Origin: an uncultured Niabella sp.
GTDB taxonomy: Bacteria; Bacteroidota; Bacteroidia; Chitinophagales; Chitinophagaceae
NCBI GenBank assembly: GCA_934486785.1
Contig: CAKSQK010000010.1
Location: 6,219-70,218 of the forward strand
Reading direction: 5' to 3'
Length of the DNA stretch: 64,000 bases
In this document: positions 35,962 through 45,263 of the stretch, piece by piece
How positions within the stretch are numbered: the first letter of the stretch is position 1
How the letters are laid out: every line of letters starts with the position of its first letter
Program-made: the position numbers and the translations under genes
Notes under the pieces: model-generated
The model's input: the letters and a program-made list of their open reading frames with translations, nothing else
Databases searched by the model: none
Told to the model about the DNA's origin: nothing

Positions 35962-37884
35962 TTAATGCGGTTTTACCAGCCCCACATCATACACAGGTTC
36001 ATCATCCTTCCTGATGTTTGACGCCATCTGCACCAATTGGAAAAGCTCTTTTTTATAGCCATCCGCATCATCTTTTAATAAAGGCTTTAATAAGTTGGCA
36101 ACCATGTTATAACCACCCTGGCCTTTGTATTCCGAATTGCGCAGCAACATGCCAAACTGCGCAATGGCAGCCACCATGTGCAGGTTAGCACTACCTGATT
36201 GAAAAGCTACGGGTTGGCCTTTTATAACGTGTTGCAACAACAGGCTCTTGTTGCCATCAGGTTTTTTGTACCGAAACTTAACCGTCATTACTTCATTGCT
36301 GTTTACAAAACTTTCTGACGCAGAATGATTTTTTTGATATTTTAAACCGTCAACTTTTTTTAGCTCCGGCGCTTTAACGCCAACAGGAATGATCTCGTAC
36401 AATGCGGTAACAGTATGGCCGCTGCCCAGTTCACCGGCATCTTTTTTATCATCATTAAAATCTTCTTTTGCCAGCATTCGGTTTTCATAACCAATAAGGC
36501 GGTAGCCCTGTACTTTGGAAGGATTGAATTCTATCTGAAGTTTTACATCTTTTGCAATGGTAAACATGGTGCCGCCAAACTGGTTGATCAAAACCCTGCG
36601 CGCTTCTTTAAGGTTATCAATGTAGGCATGGTTGCCATTACCTTTACCTGCAAGCTTTTGCATTTTGGCATCCTGGTAATTGCCCGTACCGTAGCCAAGC
36701 ACAGTTAAATACACACCTGATTCTCTTTTTTCTTCTATCAGATTTTCAAGGGCTGCATCGCTGCTTTGGCCTACATTAAAATCGCCATCAGTACAAAGTA
36801 TCACGCGGTTGTTTCCATTTTTAAAAAAATGATCCTGTGCCACTTTATAAGCAAGTTGAATACCTGCACCGCCTGCAGTGGAGCCACCGGCTTCCAGTTT
36901 ATCAATGGCATTTTTGATGGTTACTTTTTCTGATCCTGCTGTAGAAGGCAGCAGCAGGCCTGCCCGGCCCGCATAAACCACTATTGCCACTTTATCCTGC
37001 GGCCTTAACTGGTCTGTAAGCAATTTCATTGAAGTGCGTATCAATGGTAACTTATCCGGCGATTGCATGCTGCCGCTTACATCAATTAAAAAAACAAGGT
37101 TAGCAGGTGGTAAGTTTTCTGTATGAATCTTTTTGCCTTGTAATCCTATAGACACAAGCTGGTGCTGCGTGTTCCAGGGGCAAACGGCAAATTCTGTACT
37201 AATGCTGAAAGGCTCATCACTTTTAGGCTGTGGATAATTGTAAGAAAAATAATTGATCATTTCTTCAATTCTTACTGCGCCATCCGGCGGCAACTGGCCC
37301 CGGTTGATAAACCGCCTGATATTACTGTAAGACGCACCATCCACATCAATTGAAAAAGTGGACAAAGGATTGTCTGTTGCTTTCAGAAATGGATTTTCCT
37401 GTATGTGATCATAACCTTCGCGGTCAAACTGATTGTTGTAACGCCAGTGCCCGCGTGGGTACGGGCTAACCGCCAATCCGGCAACACGCCCTGATAAGGC
37501 CGGTGTTCCTTCATGCAATTTACTAACCGAACCTGTTAAAGCTGATCTACGTTGTACGCCATAACCCACCACCACCACTTCATCAAGCGTATTATTCACA
37601 GCAGTTAGCACTGCGTTTATAACAGAATTTCGGCCAATCTTTATTTCAACGGTTTTAAAACCAACAGCAGAAAATACCAGAACATCCCCATAGCCCGCCT
37701 GTATTTTATAACCTCCGTCGGCTCCAGATGAAACAGATACTTGGGTACCTTTAACCGACACTGAAGCATAGGCTACCGGTTTGCCGGCTTCATCTTTAAT
37801 GGTTCCTGAAACGGTTTTTAACGCTTTTGAAGCAATAAACACGATGGCTGACAGTAATAGCAGTAATAAGTAAGCTTTTTTCAT
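35962..37884 (-). CDS. VWA-domain protein with N-terminal carboxypeptidase-D-like and plug-like segment
   Basis: The 640-aa exported protein has a signal segment (LLLLLLSAIVFIASKA), then a carboxypeptidase regulatory-like domain (VSGTIKDEAGKPVAYASVSV, 25-95), a SusC-type plug motif DEVVVVGYG (101-109), a YfbK-like region (FLKATDNPLSTFSIDVDGAS) and a von Willebrand A domain with an intact MIDAS (DVSGSMQ; Asp268, Ser270, Ser272). A DUF3520-like tail closes it. It is probably an envelope adhesion or assembly factor. It is divergent from the sigma/anti-sigma pair, whose second protein repeats the same carboxypeptidase-D plus DEVVVVGYG unit. Confidence 0.88.
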   Translation of the reverse strand: MKKAYLLLLLLSAIVFIASKALKTVSGTIKDEAGKPVAYASVSVKGTQVSVSSGADGGYKIQAGYGDVLVFSAVGFKTVEIKIGRNSVINAVLTAVNNTLDEVVVVGYGVQRRSALTGSVSKLHEGTPALSGRVAGLAVSPYPRGHWRYNNQFDREGYDHIQENPFLKATDNPLSTFSIDVDGASYSNIRRFINRGQLPPDGAVRIEEMINYFSYNYPQPKSDEPFSISTEFAVCPWNTQHQLVSIGLQGKKIHTENLPPANLVFLIDVSGSMQSPDKLPLIRTSMKLLTDQLRPQDKVAIVVYAGRAGLLLPSTAGSEKVTIKNAIDKLEAGGSTAGGAGIQLAYKVAQDHFFKNGNNRVILCTDGDFNVGQSSDAALENLIEEKRESGVYLTVLGYGTGNYQDAKMQKLAGKGNGNHAYIDNLKEARRVLINQFGGTMFTIAKDVKLQIEFNPSKVQGYRLIGYENRMLAKEDFNDDKKDAGELGSGHTVTALYEIIPVGVKAPELKKVDGLKYQKNHSASESFVNSNEVMTVKFRYKKPDGNKSLLLQHVIKGQPVAFQSGSANLHMVAAIAQFGMLLRNSEYKGQGGYNMVANLLKPLLKDDADGYKKELFQLVQMASNIRKDDEPVYDVGLVKPH

Positions 37885-38050
37885 AACAAATTTTTTAGAT
37901 GTGATATTTTAAGGATGCCGGCGTATAGAAAATTACACACGGGAGTTTAGGGAGCTTTGGCTTTATACCTATCGCTGATTGCTTATTGCTTATTTAATGC
38001 TTATTTTGTATCGGCTACTGATATGATTTTTTATCGCAGCGCTATAATAT

Positions 38051-38626
38051 TTGGCTAAACTGTTTCAAATAAAGTCTACTGCCGATACGCCGGATGAAAG
38101 GTTACTGGAAATTTTTAAAACAACCGGTGACCAGCAGGCGCTTGCTGCTCTTTACCTCAGGTATAGTGATTTGCTGTATGGCACCTGCCTGAAATATCTT
38201 GAAAATGCTGATGAAGCTAAAGATGCGGTGATGAATATTTACCAGGAACTGCTGCGCAAACTGCCGGGGCAGGAAGTGGCTAATTTTAAAAGCTGGGTAT
38301 ATGTGGTGGCAAAAAATTATTGCCTGATGCAATTACGCGCAGCTAAAAAGCATGTCACCGTTTCGTTAGAAGGCGCCAGTATGCAATCAGGCGATTTTGA
38401 GCATCTTGATAGTGTAATTAACAAAGAAGAAACTTTTAAGAGGCTGGAAAAGTGTATGGAAATATTGTCAGGCGAGCAAAAAAGAACCATTCAACTTTTC
38501 TATTATGAAAATAAGTGCTACAACGAAATAGCCACTGAAACCGGGGTGGAATGGAACAAAGTGAGAAGCCTGATACAAAACGCACGCAGAAACCTTAAAA
38601 TTTGTATGGAAAAGAATGGCGGCTGA
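38051..38626 (+). CDS. ECF-type RNA polymerase sigma factor
   Basis: The 191-aa sigma-70-family protein has region 2 (ALAALYLRYSDLLYGTCLKY, NFKSWVYVVAKNYCLMQLR) and region 4 (RTIQLFYYENKCYNEIA, WNKVRSLIQNARRNLK). The start must be the TTG at 38051, because an in-frame stop lies at 38045-38047 and there is no upstream ATG. The 3' end overlaps the anti-sigma-like gene by 11 bp, the usual coupling of an ECF sigma with its regulator. Confidence 0.9.
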   Translation: MAKLFQIKSTADTPDERLLEIFKTTGDQQALAALYLRYSDLLYGTCLKYLENADEAKDAVMNIYQELLRKLPGQEVANFKSWVYVVAKNYCLMQLRAAKKHVTVSLEGASMQSGDFEHLDSVINKEETFKRLEKCMEILSGEQKRTIQLFYYENKCYNEIATETGVEWNKVRSLIQNARRNLKICMEKNGG

Positions 38627-39953
38627 TCATACATATTATACCCTGCAGGATATTGAAAGATACCTGAGCGGCAGCATGACGGCGCAGGAAATGCACGAGC
38701 TGGAAAAAGCAGCGCTGGCAGATCCGTTGCTGGCAGATGCCATTGATGGTTACAGTAATGCAGATAAGGCCCTAACCGCCCGCCACTTGAACGAAATTGC
38801 AGCGCTTTTAAACAAACAGGAAGCCGGCGAGGCCGTTGTGGTACCCATGACAACTGTAAAAAATAACTGGTGGCGCTGGGCAGCGGCAGCCGGCATTACC
38901 GGTATTCTGGGCTTTGGCGCATGGTTATTGATGCACACGGGCGACCAGCAGGAAGCAACCATTGCCAGGGCTGATACAGAAATTGTACGTACAGATACCA
39001 CGCGCAGTGCAGCGGCAGATAATACCAATACCGCTGTGCCAGATACAAATGCACAAAAAACCATAACTGATGCACCGGTTCTGGCAAATGCGCCATCCAC
39101 ATCTTTTAGTGCAAAACCAAACCAGTCAAATACTGGCAGGGAACAAGAACTGACTGCAGCACGGGTAAAAGCACCCGCTACTGGTTGGCTTACAGAGCTT
39201 CAGGCGGCCCCACCCATAACAGAAGGTAAAGTGGTGGTGGGCTTTGGAAATCAAAAACACTCTTCAATAGTGAGCGCAGCAGAATTGAGCAGGCCTGCAC
39301 AGGAACAAAACCAAATGATGCGGGCAAAACAAGCTCCAAGTGCACCGAGTTCAAATGATGGAGAAATTGCTTTCAGCGGAAAAATTACAGATAATACCGG
39401 TAAACCACTTCAAGGTGTGGCGGTGGTTTCAGGCAGCATTGCTACCGTTACCAATGCTAATGGAAGTTTTCATTTAGACGTGCCCAAGCCGGTGGACAGC
39501 CTCAGTATTCAAATCTCAGCAATTGGCTACGAAAATGAAAAAGCTACATTATTTGCAGGCAGAACAGCAGGCATCGCTCTTCAGCCCGGGCAGGCTGATT
39601 TGGATGAAGTAGTGGTGGTAGGATACGGTACAAAAAAGAAAAAAGCCCAGTTGGGGAATTTCAGCAAATTAAAAGTAGAAAAACTGGAGCAAACTGAATA
39701 CCCATATCCTGATGGCGGCTGGGCACATTTTTATAAGGAGCTTACCGAAGAATTGGGTATTAATGAAACGCGTGCCAACAAGTTGCTTCACATCAGGTTT
39801 TACGTAGAAGATGGAGAACCCACAGATTTTACCGTTGTTAAAACACCCGATCTGGCCATTGCAGAGAAAGCAATTGCTGCCATTAAAAAAGGACCACGCT
39901 GGAAAAACTACCGCAAAAGCCGAAATGCAGAGATAAAAATCAGGGTTGAGTAA
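38616..39953 (+). CDS. Anti-sigma-like membrane protein with carboxypeptidase-D-like and TonB-C-like domains
   Basis: The 445-aa protein has an N-terminal cytosolic segment resembling anti-sigma factors (DIERYLSGSMTAQEMHELEK, DPLLADAIDGY), one TM helix (WWRWAAAAGITGILGFGAWL), a long Ala/Thr/Pro-rich linker, a carboxypeptidase regulatory-like domain (SGKITDNTGKPLQGVAVVSG), the plug motif DEVVVVGYG, and a C-terminal TonB-like domain (LLHIRFYVEDGEPTDFTVV). The linker contains 'VVVGFGNQKH', a diverged second copy. It probably senses a periplasmic or TonB-linked signal and releases the upstream sigma factor. Confidence 0.82.
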   Translation: MAADHTYYTLQDIERYLSGSMTAQEMHELEKAALADPLLADAIDGYSNADKALTARHLNEIAALLNKQEAGEAVVVPMTTVKNNWWRWAAAAGITGILGFGAWLLMHTGDQQEATIARADTEIVRTDTTRSAAADNTNTAVPDTNAQKTITDAPVLANAPSTSFSAKPNQSNTGREQELTAARVKAPATGWLTELQAAPPITEGKVVVGFGNQKHSSIVSAAELSRPAQEQNQMMRAKQAPSAPSSNDGEIAFSGKITDNTGKPLQGVAVVSGSIATVTNANGSFHLDVPKPVDSLSIQISAIGYENEKATLFAGRTAGIALQPGQADLDEVVVVGYGTKKKKAQLGNFSKLKVEKLEQTEYPYPDGGWAHFYKELTEELGINETRANKLLHIRFYVEDGEPTDFTVVKTPDLAIAEKAIAAIKKGPRWKNYRKSRNAEIKIRVE

Positions 39954-40517
39954 GCACTATTGCCCAGTAAATAATTTATCGTATACTGCCAATAAGTCAT
40001 TGTTTCGATACCCACTTTATCTTCCATTTATCACCAGCATATTCAAGTTTTTGCTTGCCTACATAAAATTTTACTTTATGTAGATTATACCTGCATTCGT
40101 CTTTCTGAGACATAACTTTCCTGAGTTTTTTAAAATTTTTTTACCAAATACTTCAAAAAATACACTAATATTCATTTATATAAATTTATAGTTTAGAATC
40201 AATTATATAAATAATTGTTTATCAAGATAATTCTATCTATATAAATCATCTCATCTTAATTTTTTACCAATCATTTAATTCGACCTTAAATACTTTAAAA
40301 TTAATTATTTTAAATTTTATGTTAACTTTATAAGATATTTATGAACAACTAATTAAATTAAATATTATAACTAATAATATTAGTTATTTAAAGTTAATAG
40401 CTTATTTGTAAGATTACTAAATACATTAGCATGGATTTTTATTTCCAATACCAAAATAGAGCAGTTTTAACATTCCAGTTTTGTTATCCATGTTATATTG
40501 CAATAAATAAAATTAAA
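39954..40517 (+). other. AT-rich intergenic region with a possible 38-codon minus-strand ORF
   Basis: About 560 bp without a recognised gene. From about 40120 to 40430 it is extremely AT-rich, with runs of TTTAAATT and ATTATATAAATAATTG and no clear hairpin terminator. On the minus strand 39997-40113 there is a 38-codon frame from ATG (MSQKDECRYNLHKVKFYVG, then KQKLEYAGDKWKIKW). It may be a gene fragment or chance. Confidence 0.5.
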
Positions 40518-40979
40518 ATGAAAAATGTATTATTGCTGATATTAATCGTTGCTCTCCTACCCTCTTGTATGAGGTATCAAGACATAACTTTTCGTGGAGT
40601 GGAAAATGTGCGTGTCGGAAAAATTGGCATGAACGAAAGCACCATGGAAATGGACCTGATTTTTAATAATCCTAACAGCATGGGCGCCACCTTAAACAGT
40701 GCACAGGGTGAAGCCTGGATCCAGGATATGTATGTTGGTAATTTTTTGCTGAACGAAGATGTTAGAATTCCGGCTAAAAGTAATTTCTCCGTACCAGTCA
40801 GGTTATCAGTAAACCTAAAAGAAGTGGTTCAGAATTCGCTGACGCTCCTGTTCAGCGACTCTGTCAACATCCGGGTAGATGGCAATGCAAGTCTGAGCAA
40901 AGGCTCTTTCCTCAAAAATTTTCCCCTAAAATACCAGGGCAAAAAATCTTCGCAGGAATTACTAAAAGCGCTAAAATAA
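40518..40979 (+). CDS. LEA-type-2 domain lipoprotein
   Basis: From ATG 40518 the 153-aa product has a lipoprotein signal (LLLILIVALLPSC) and a water-stress/LEA14-type domain: ENVRVGKIGMNESTMEMDL, IFNNPNSMGATLNSAQGEAW, DVRIPAKSNFSVPVRLSV. LEA-2 lipoproteins are periplasmic and of uncertain function. An in-frame ATG at 40431 would add 29 residues that break the signal; I reject it. Confidence 0.8.
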   Translation: MKNVLLLILIVALLPSCMRYQDITFRGVENVRVGKIGMNESTMEMDLIFNNPNSMGATLNSAQGEAWIQDMYVGNFLLNEDVRIPAKSNFSVPVRLSVNLKEVVQNSLTLLFSDSVNIRVDGNASLSKGSFLKNFPLKYQGKKSSQELLKALK

Positions 40980-40982
40980 TTT

Positions 40983-41627
40983 TTATTGAAAAGCGCCATC
41001 CCTGCCCCAGGCAGCCGGGTTCTCTCGCCATTTTAATAAATCGGTTTCATCATCAGGCTGGATCAGGCCGCTTTCTTTGGCAAGCTCAAGCAGCACGGGA
41101 TAGCTGGTTAAAGGCACATATTTTAAGTGGCGGGCGGCAAAAGCTTCGGTGGCTACTTTAAAATCATACGTAAAAATTGAAACCATCCCAGTCACTTCCA
41201 GTCCTGCAGCAACTAATGCATCCACCGCCTGCAGACTGCTTTTCCCGGTACTTACCAAATCTTCAATTACAACCACTTTTTGCCCTGCTTCAAAACGCCC
41301 CTCAATCTGGTTGCCCAACCCGTGCTCTTTCGGCTTAGGCCTCACGTATATGAACGGCATTTTCAACTGGTCTGCAGCCATGGCGCCCCAGGGAATGCCA
41401 GCAGTGGCCACACCGGCAAGTAGATCTGCCTCACTGAATTCTGAAAAAAGAATATTGCACATCTCACTTTTAATAAAATCCCGCACAAATGGGTACGAGA
41501 GCACACTCCGGTTATCACAATAGATCGGGCTTTTCCAGCCGCTGGCCCATGTAAAAGGTTGCCGCGGGCTCAGTTTTATCGCGTTTACCTGTAATAATTT
41601 TTCAGCCACTACTTTTGCATCGTTCAT
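40983..41627 (-). CDS. pyrE: Orotate phosphoribosyltransferase
   Basis: The 214-aa product has the PRPP loop VVVIEDLVSTGKSSLQAV and the orotate-specific TWASGWKSPIYCDNR at the N-terminus. It makes OMP from orotate and PRPP in pyrimidine synthesis. It is divergent from the Nudix gene and not linked to pyrR. Confidence 0.95.
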   Translation of the reverse strand: MNDAKVVAEKLLQVNAIKLSPRQPFTWASGWKSPIYCDNRSVLSYPFVRDFIKSEMCNILFSEFSEADLLAGVATAGIPWGAMAADQLKMPFIYVRPKPKEHGLGNQIEGRFEAGQKVVVIEDLVSTGKSSLQAVDALVAAGLEVTGMVSIFTYDFKVATEAFAARHLKYVPLTSYPVLLELAKESGLIQPDDETDLLKWRENPAAWGRDGAFQ

Positions 41628-41649
41628 AATTGCAGTTTAACTTTAACTG

Positions 41650-41682
41650 CGAAAATAGCAACTTGAGCACAAACCATTCAAA
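41650..41682 (-). promoter_or_regulatory. Probable promoter of pyrE
   Basis: Minus strand: TTTG (41679-41682), 21-nt spacer, TATTTTCG (41650-41657), a one-base variant of TAnnTTTG. The same variant with the flank CAG occurs before prfB (4365-4372). Confidence 0.5.
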
Positions 41683-41700
41683 CAAAGCCAAATTCTGCCC

Positions 41701-42321
41701 ATGCATATCAAAATCTACATCAATAACAATCCATTATACCTATGCGATGCGCTGGATGAACAACTCAATTTGCTGATCCACCAGCCTGATCATATTTTTA
41801 TTGATGAACTGGATGCCCACACTGTAAAAACAATGCTTCACGAAATGCAGTTGCCCGAAATAAAAACAGGCATTTTTTTACACAACAACCTGGAGCAGCT
41901 AAAAAAAGCATTTCTTAAAAAGTTTACGGTTGTACCTGCCGGCGGCGGGCTGGTACAAAATGAAAAAGGAGAAATTTTAATGATCTTCAGGCGGGGATTT
42001 TGGGACCTGCCCAAGGGAAAACAGGATAAGGGTGAAACAATGGAAGCCTGCGCCGTTCGGGAAGTGAAAGAAGAAACCGGACTGAAAACAATTCAGTTAA
42101 AAGATATGCTTACCATTACATGGCATAGTTATGATATGGGCACGCACCATATGCTCAAAGAAAGCCATTGGTACCTGATGGCCGCCAGCAGCAATGAAAA
42201 ACTGGTAGCCCAGTCGGAAGAAGATATTGAAGACATACAATGGGTGCATAAAAAAGACCTTCCCCGCTTTATCCGCATGGCCTACCCATCTATTGCTGAT
42301 GTGCTGGCACTGGTTGCATAA
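41701..42321 (+). CDS. Nudix hydrolase
   Basis: The 206-aa product has an N-terminal domain of about 75 residues and a Nudix domain with the full Nudix box GKQDKGETMEACAVREVKEETGL (GX5EX7REUXEEXGU). It hydrolyses a nucleoside diphosphate linked to another moiety; substrate unknown. The N-terminal extension, ending before VVPAGGGLVQNEKGEILMIF, is typical of a Bacteroidota subgroup. Confidence 0.9.
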   Translation: MHIKIYINNNPLYLCDALDEQLNLLIHQPDHIFIDELDAHTVKTMLHEMQLPEIKTGIFLHNNLEQLKKAFLKKFTVVPAGGGLVQNEKGEILMIFRRGFWDLPKGKQDKGETMEACAVREVKEETGLKTIQLKDMLTITWHSYDMGTHHMLKESHWYLMAASSNEKLVAQSEEDIEDIQWVHKKDLPRFIRMAYPSIADVLALVA

Positions 42322-42366
42322 AGGCATTTTTCATCTTATTAATTTACATTTACCAAAAACAAAAAT

Positions 42367-43527
42367 ATGAGTACAACCAAGTTAAGAATGGGTATGATTG
42401 GCGGCGGTAAAGACTCATTTATTGGCGCGGTTCACCGCAATGCCATTAATATGGATGGCCTGATAGAACTTTGCTGCGGCGCGCTAAGTGTTGACCCCGA
42501 AACTGCCATAACATCAGGGAAAATGCTGTTTTTGCCCGAAGAACGCATTTACACGAACTATGAAGAAATGATCAAAAAAGAAAGTGAGATGCCTGCGGAT
42601 CAACGCATTCATTTTATTACAATCGTCACACCCAACTTTGCACATTTTGCCCCCGCCATGATGGCGTTGGACCATGGCTTTCATGTGGTGATTGAAAAAC
42701 CAATGACCTTTTCGCTTGAAGAAGCCAAACTATTAAAACAAAAAGTAGAAGAAACCGGCCTGATGCTTTGCCTCACCCACACGTATACAGGTTATCCGAT
42801 GATCAAACAGGCGCGCAAAATGATCGCGGATGGCGTTTTTGGTAACATCAGAAAAGTGTTTGTTGAATATCCGCAGGGTTGGCTGAGTAAACTTTCAGAA
42901 CGTGAAGGAAACGCCCAGGCCGCATGGAGAACAGACCCCACAAAAAGTGGAAAGGCTGGGGCCATTGGCGATATTGGCACACATGCCGCCAACCTTGCCG
43001 AATACGTGACCGGCCAGGAAATAACGCAATTATGCGCCGATGTGAACATTGTAGTGCCTGAGCGCCTGCTGGACGATGACGGGGCCGTTCTTTTAAAATT
43101 TGATAAAGGTGCAAGCGGCGTACTTATAGCCAGCCAGGTAGCTGCCGGTGAAGAAAACGCGCTGAAAATAAAAGTGTATGGAGAAAACGGCGGCATTGAA
43201 TGGCACCAGATGGAGCCCAACACCCTGCTTGTAAAATGGTACGATCAGCCGGCACAGGTGTACCGGGCGGGCAATGGTTATCTTGACGAAGCAGCGAAAA
43301 AGAATTGCCGAACACCTGGTGGCCACCCCGAAGGATACCTGGAAGCTTTTGCTAATATTTACAGAAATTTTGCCTGGGCTTTAAATGCCCGGCTAAATGG
43401 TGATGAGGCCAACACGGGCGATTATGATTTCCCCACCGTGGATGATGGTGTGAGAGGTATGGCATTTATTGAAAACGTGATTGCCAGCGGCCAAAGCGAT
43501 AAAAAGTGGTGGGATTATGTGATTTAG
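42367..43527 (+). CDS. Gfo/Idh/MocA-family NAD(P)-dependent oxidoreductase
   Basis: The 386-aa product starts with a Rossmann fold (LRMGMIGGGKDSFIGAVHRNAI) and has the family's EKPMTFSLEEAKLLKQ and the catalytic-domain His in GDIGTHAANLAEYVTG. It is likely to oxidise or reduce a sugar, inositol or related polyol. Neighbouring genes give no hint of the substrate. Confidence 0.88.
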   Translation: MSTTKLRMGMIGGGKDSFIGAVHRNAINMDGLIELCCGALSVDPETAITSGKMLFLPEERIYTNYEEMIKKESEMPADQRIHFITIVTPNFAHFAPAMMALDHGFHVVIEKPMTFSLEEAKLLKQKVEETGLMLCLTHTYTGYPMIKQARKMIADGVFGNIRKVFVEYPQGWLSKLSEREGNAQAAWRTDPTKSGKAGAIGDIGTHAANLAEYVTGQEITQLCADVNIVVPERLLDDDGAVLLKFDKGASGVLIASQVAAGEENALKIKVYGENGGIEWHQMEPNTLLVKWYDQPAQVYRAGNGYLDEAAKKNCRTPGGHPEGYLEAFANIYRNFAWALNARLNGDEANTGDYDFPTVDDGVRGMAFIENVIASGQSDKKWWDYVI

Positions 43528-43539
43528 AAATATACAAAA

Positions 43540-43567
43540 AAAGCTATACTGTTGCTAGTATAGCTTT
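43540..43567. terminator. Bidirectional terminator between convergent genes
   Basis: Perfect 10-bp stem AAAGCTATAC / GTATAGCTTT with an 8-nt loop. Minus-strand transcripts end in TTTTTTTGTAT; plus-strand transcripts have TTTCATTAC. Confidence 0.85.
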
Positions 43568-43588
43568 CATTACTTTCTTCCTACAGCA

Positions 43589-45214
43589 TTATTGATACAT
43601 TTCCTCTCTCAGCGCTTTTACTCTTTCATCATCCAGGTATTCATCAAAGGTAGTCAGCCTGTCAATAATACCTTTAGGGGTCAGTTCAATCACGCGGTTG
43701 GCCACTGTTTGCATAAACGTATGGTCGTGGCTGGTGAGTAATACAATTCCGTTGTAGTTGATGCACTGCTCGTTAAAGCTTTGAATACTTTCCAGGTCAA
43801 GGTGGTTGGTAGGCTGGTCAAGAACAATGCAGTTGGGGCTTTGCAGCATCATTTTACTAATCATGCAGCGCACTTTTTCACCACCGCTCAGCACCGTGGT
43901 TTTCTTCATTACATCTTCACCACTAAACAGCATTTTGCCTAAAAACCCACGCAAAAATGGCTCATCCACATCTGTAACGTGTGGCGGCACATACTGCCGC
44001 AACCAGTCCATCAGGTTCAGGTCTTTTGTAAAATACTCATTGTTTTCAACCGGCAGGTAAGCAGTTGTAACTGTTGTTCCCCACTCGTATTTTCCGCTTA
44101 CAGCCTGTGCATCACTATTAATGATATTAAAGAAACTGGTTACGGCCAGTGGGTTGCGGCTGATGAAAGCAATTTTATCTCCTTTGTTTACCGTAAAAGA
44201 TACCTGATCAAAAAGTACGCGGTCCTCAATTTGAGATTTGAGCTGCTCCACATTCAGTATCTGGTTGCCCACTTCGCGCAGCGGTTGAAAAATGATACCC
44301 GGATATTTGCGATAGCTGGGCTCAATTTCTTCTATCACCAGTTTTTCCAAAGCTTTTTTACGGCTGGTGGCCTGCTTACTTTTTGAGGCATTGGCGCTAA
44401 AGCGTGCAATAAAGTCCAAAAGGTCTTTACGCTTTTCTTCCATTTTCTTGTTCTTGTCAGCAATCTGCCTTGCCATCAGTTGCGAGCTTTCGTACCAGAA
44501 AGAATAGTTACCGGTAAAAATCTTGATCTTTTGACGGTCTACGTCTGCCACGTGCGTGCACACAGCATCTAAAAAGTGACGGTCGTGGCTCACCACCAAT
44601 ACAATGTTTTCATAATCTGCCAGGAAGTTTTCAAGCCATCCAATGGTTTCAATATCCAGGCCGTTGGTAGGTTCGTCTAATAAAAGTATATCAGGATTGC
44701 CAAACAGGGCCTGCGCCAAAAGCACACGCACTTTCATGTTGCTTGGGATATCCTTCATCAGCACCTGGTGCATTTCATCGTGCACACCCAGGCCGTTTAA
44801 AAATGCTGCTGCATCGCTTTCGCTTTCGTAGCCGCCCATTTCACCATATTCGGCTTCCAGGTGGCTGGCTTCCATATAATCTTCTTCGGTAGCTTCGGGG
44901 TTGGCGTAAATGGCATCACGCTTTTGCATGGTTTCCCACATTTTTTTGTGGCCCATCAGCACGGTATTTAAAACCGTTTCGTTGTCAAATTCAAAATGGT
45001 TTTGCTTCAATACCGCCATTCTTTCCCCGGGCGTAATGGTTACTGTGCCTTTATTAGGTTCAATTTCCCCGCTAAGTATTTTTAAAAAAGTAGATTTTCC
45101 GGCCCCGTTGGCGCCAATGACGCCGTAACAATTGCCTTTTGTGAAGTTGAGGTTCACATCTTCAAATAAAACACGTTTGCCGTAGGCCAGCTTAAGGTCT
45201 CTAACACTGATCAT
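43589..45214 (-). CDS. ABC-F family ATPase (YbiT-like) with a degenerate second P-loop
   Basis: The 541-aa soluble protein has two ABC ATPase domains joined by a charged linker. The first has Walker A GANGAGKST and Walker B ILLLDEPTNGLD. The second keeps the signature TVLSGGEKVRCMI and Walker B CIVLDQPTNHLD but has KIAFISRNPLAVTSFF where a P-loop should be. ABC-F proteins act on the ribosome, some giving antibiotic resistance, others translation quality control. The linker (QIADKNKKMEEKRKDLLDFI) is typical. The missing Walker A is discussed below. Confidence 0.9.
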   Translation of the reverse strand: MISVRDLKLAYGKRVLFEDVNLNFTKGNCYGVIGANGAGKSTFLKILSGEIEPNKGTVTITPGERMAVLKQNHFEFDNETVLNTVLMGHKKMWETMQKRDAIYANPEATEEDYMEASHLEAEYGEMGGYESESDAAAFLNGLGVHDEMHQVLMKDIPSNMKVRVLLAQALFGNPDILLLDEPTNGLDIETIGWLENFLADYENIVLVVSHDRHFLDAVCTHVADVDRQKIKIFTGNYSFWYESSQLMARQIADKNKKMEEKRKDLLDFIARFSANASKSKQATSRKKALEKLVIEEIEPSYRKYPGIIFQPLREVGNQILNVEQLKSQIEDRVLFDQVSFTVNKGDKIAFISRNPLAVTSFFNIINSDAQAVSGKYEWGTTVTTAYLPVENNEYFTKDLNLMDWLRQYVPPHVTDVDEPFLRGFLGKMLFSGEDVMKKTTVLSGGEKVRCMISKMMLQSPNCIVLDQPTNHLDLESIQSFNEQCINYNGIVLLTSHDHTFMQTVANRVIELTPKGIIDRLTTFDEYLDDERVKALREEMYQ

Positions 45215-45255
45215 TGATTCTGATTTATAAAAATTTGGTGATTTTTTAAGAGCCG

Positions 45256-45263
45256 CAAAGGTA
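45256..45263 (-). promoter_or_regulatory. -7 promoter element of the ABC-F gene
   Basis: Minus strand TACCTTTG matches TAnnTTTG, 41 nt before the start codon at 45214. Confidence 0.55.

Noticed and set aside
40431..40517. N-terminal extension of the LEA-2 lipoprotein
   Set aside because: The extra 29 residues would bury the lipoprotein signal, which begins naturally at ATG 40518.
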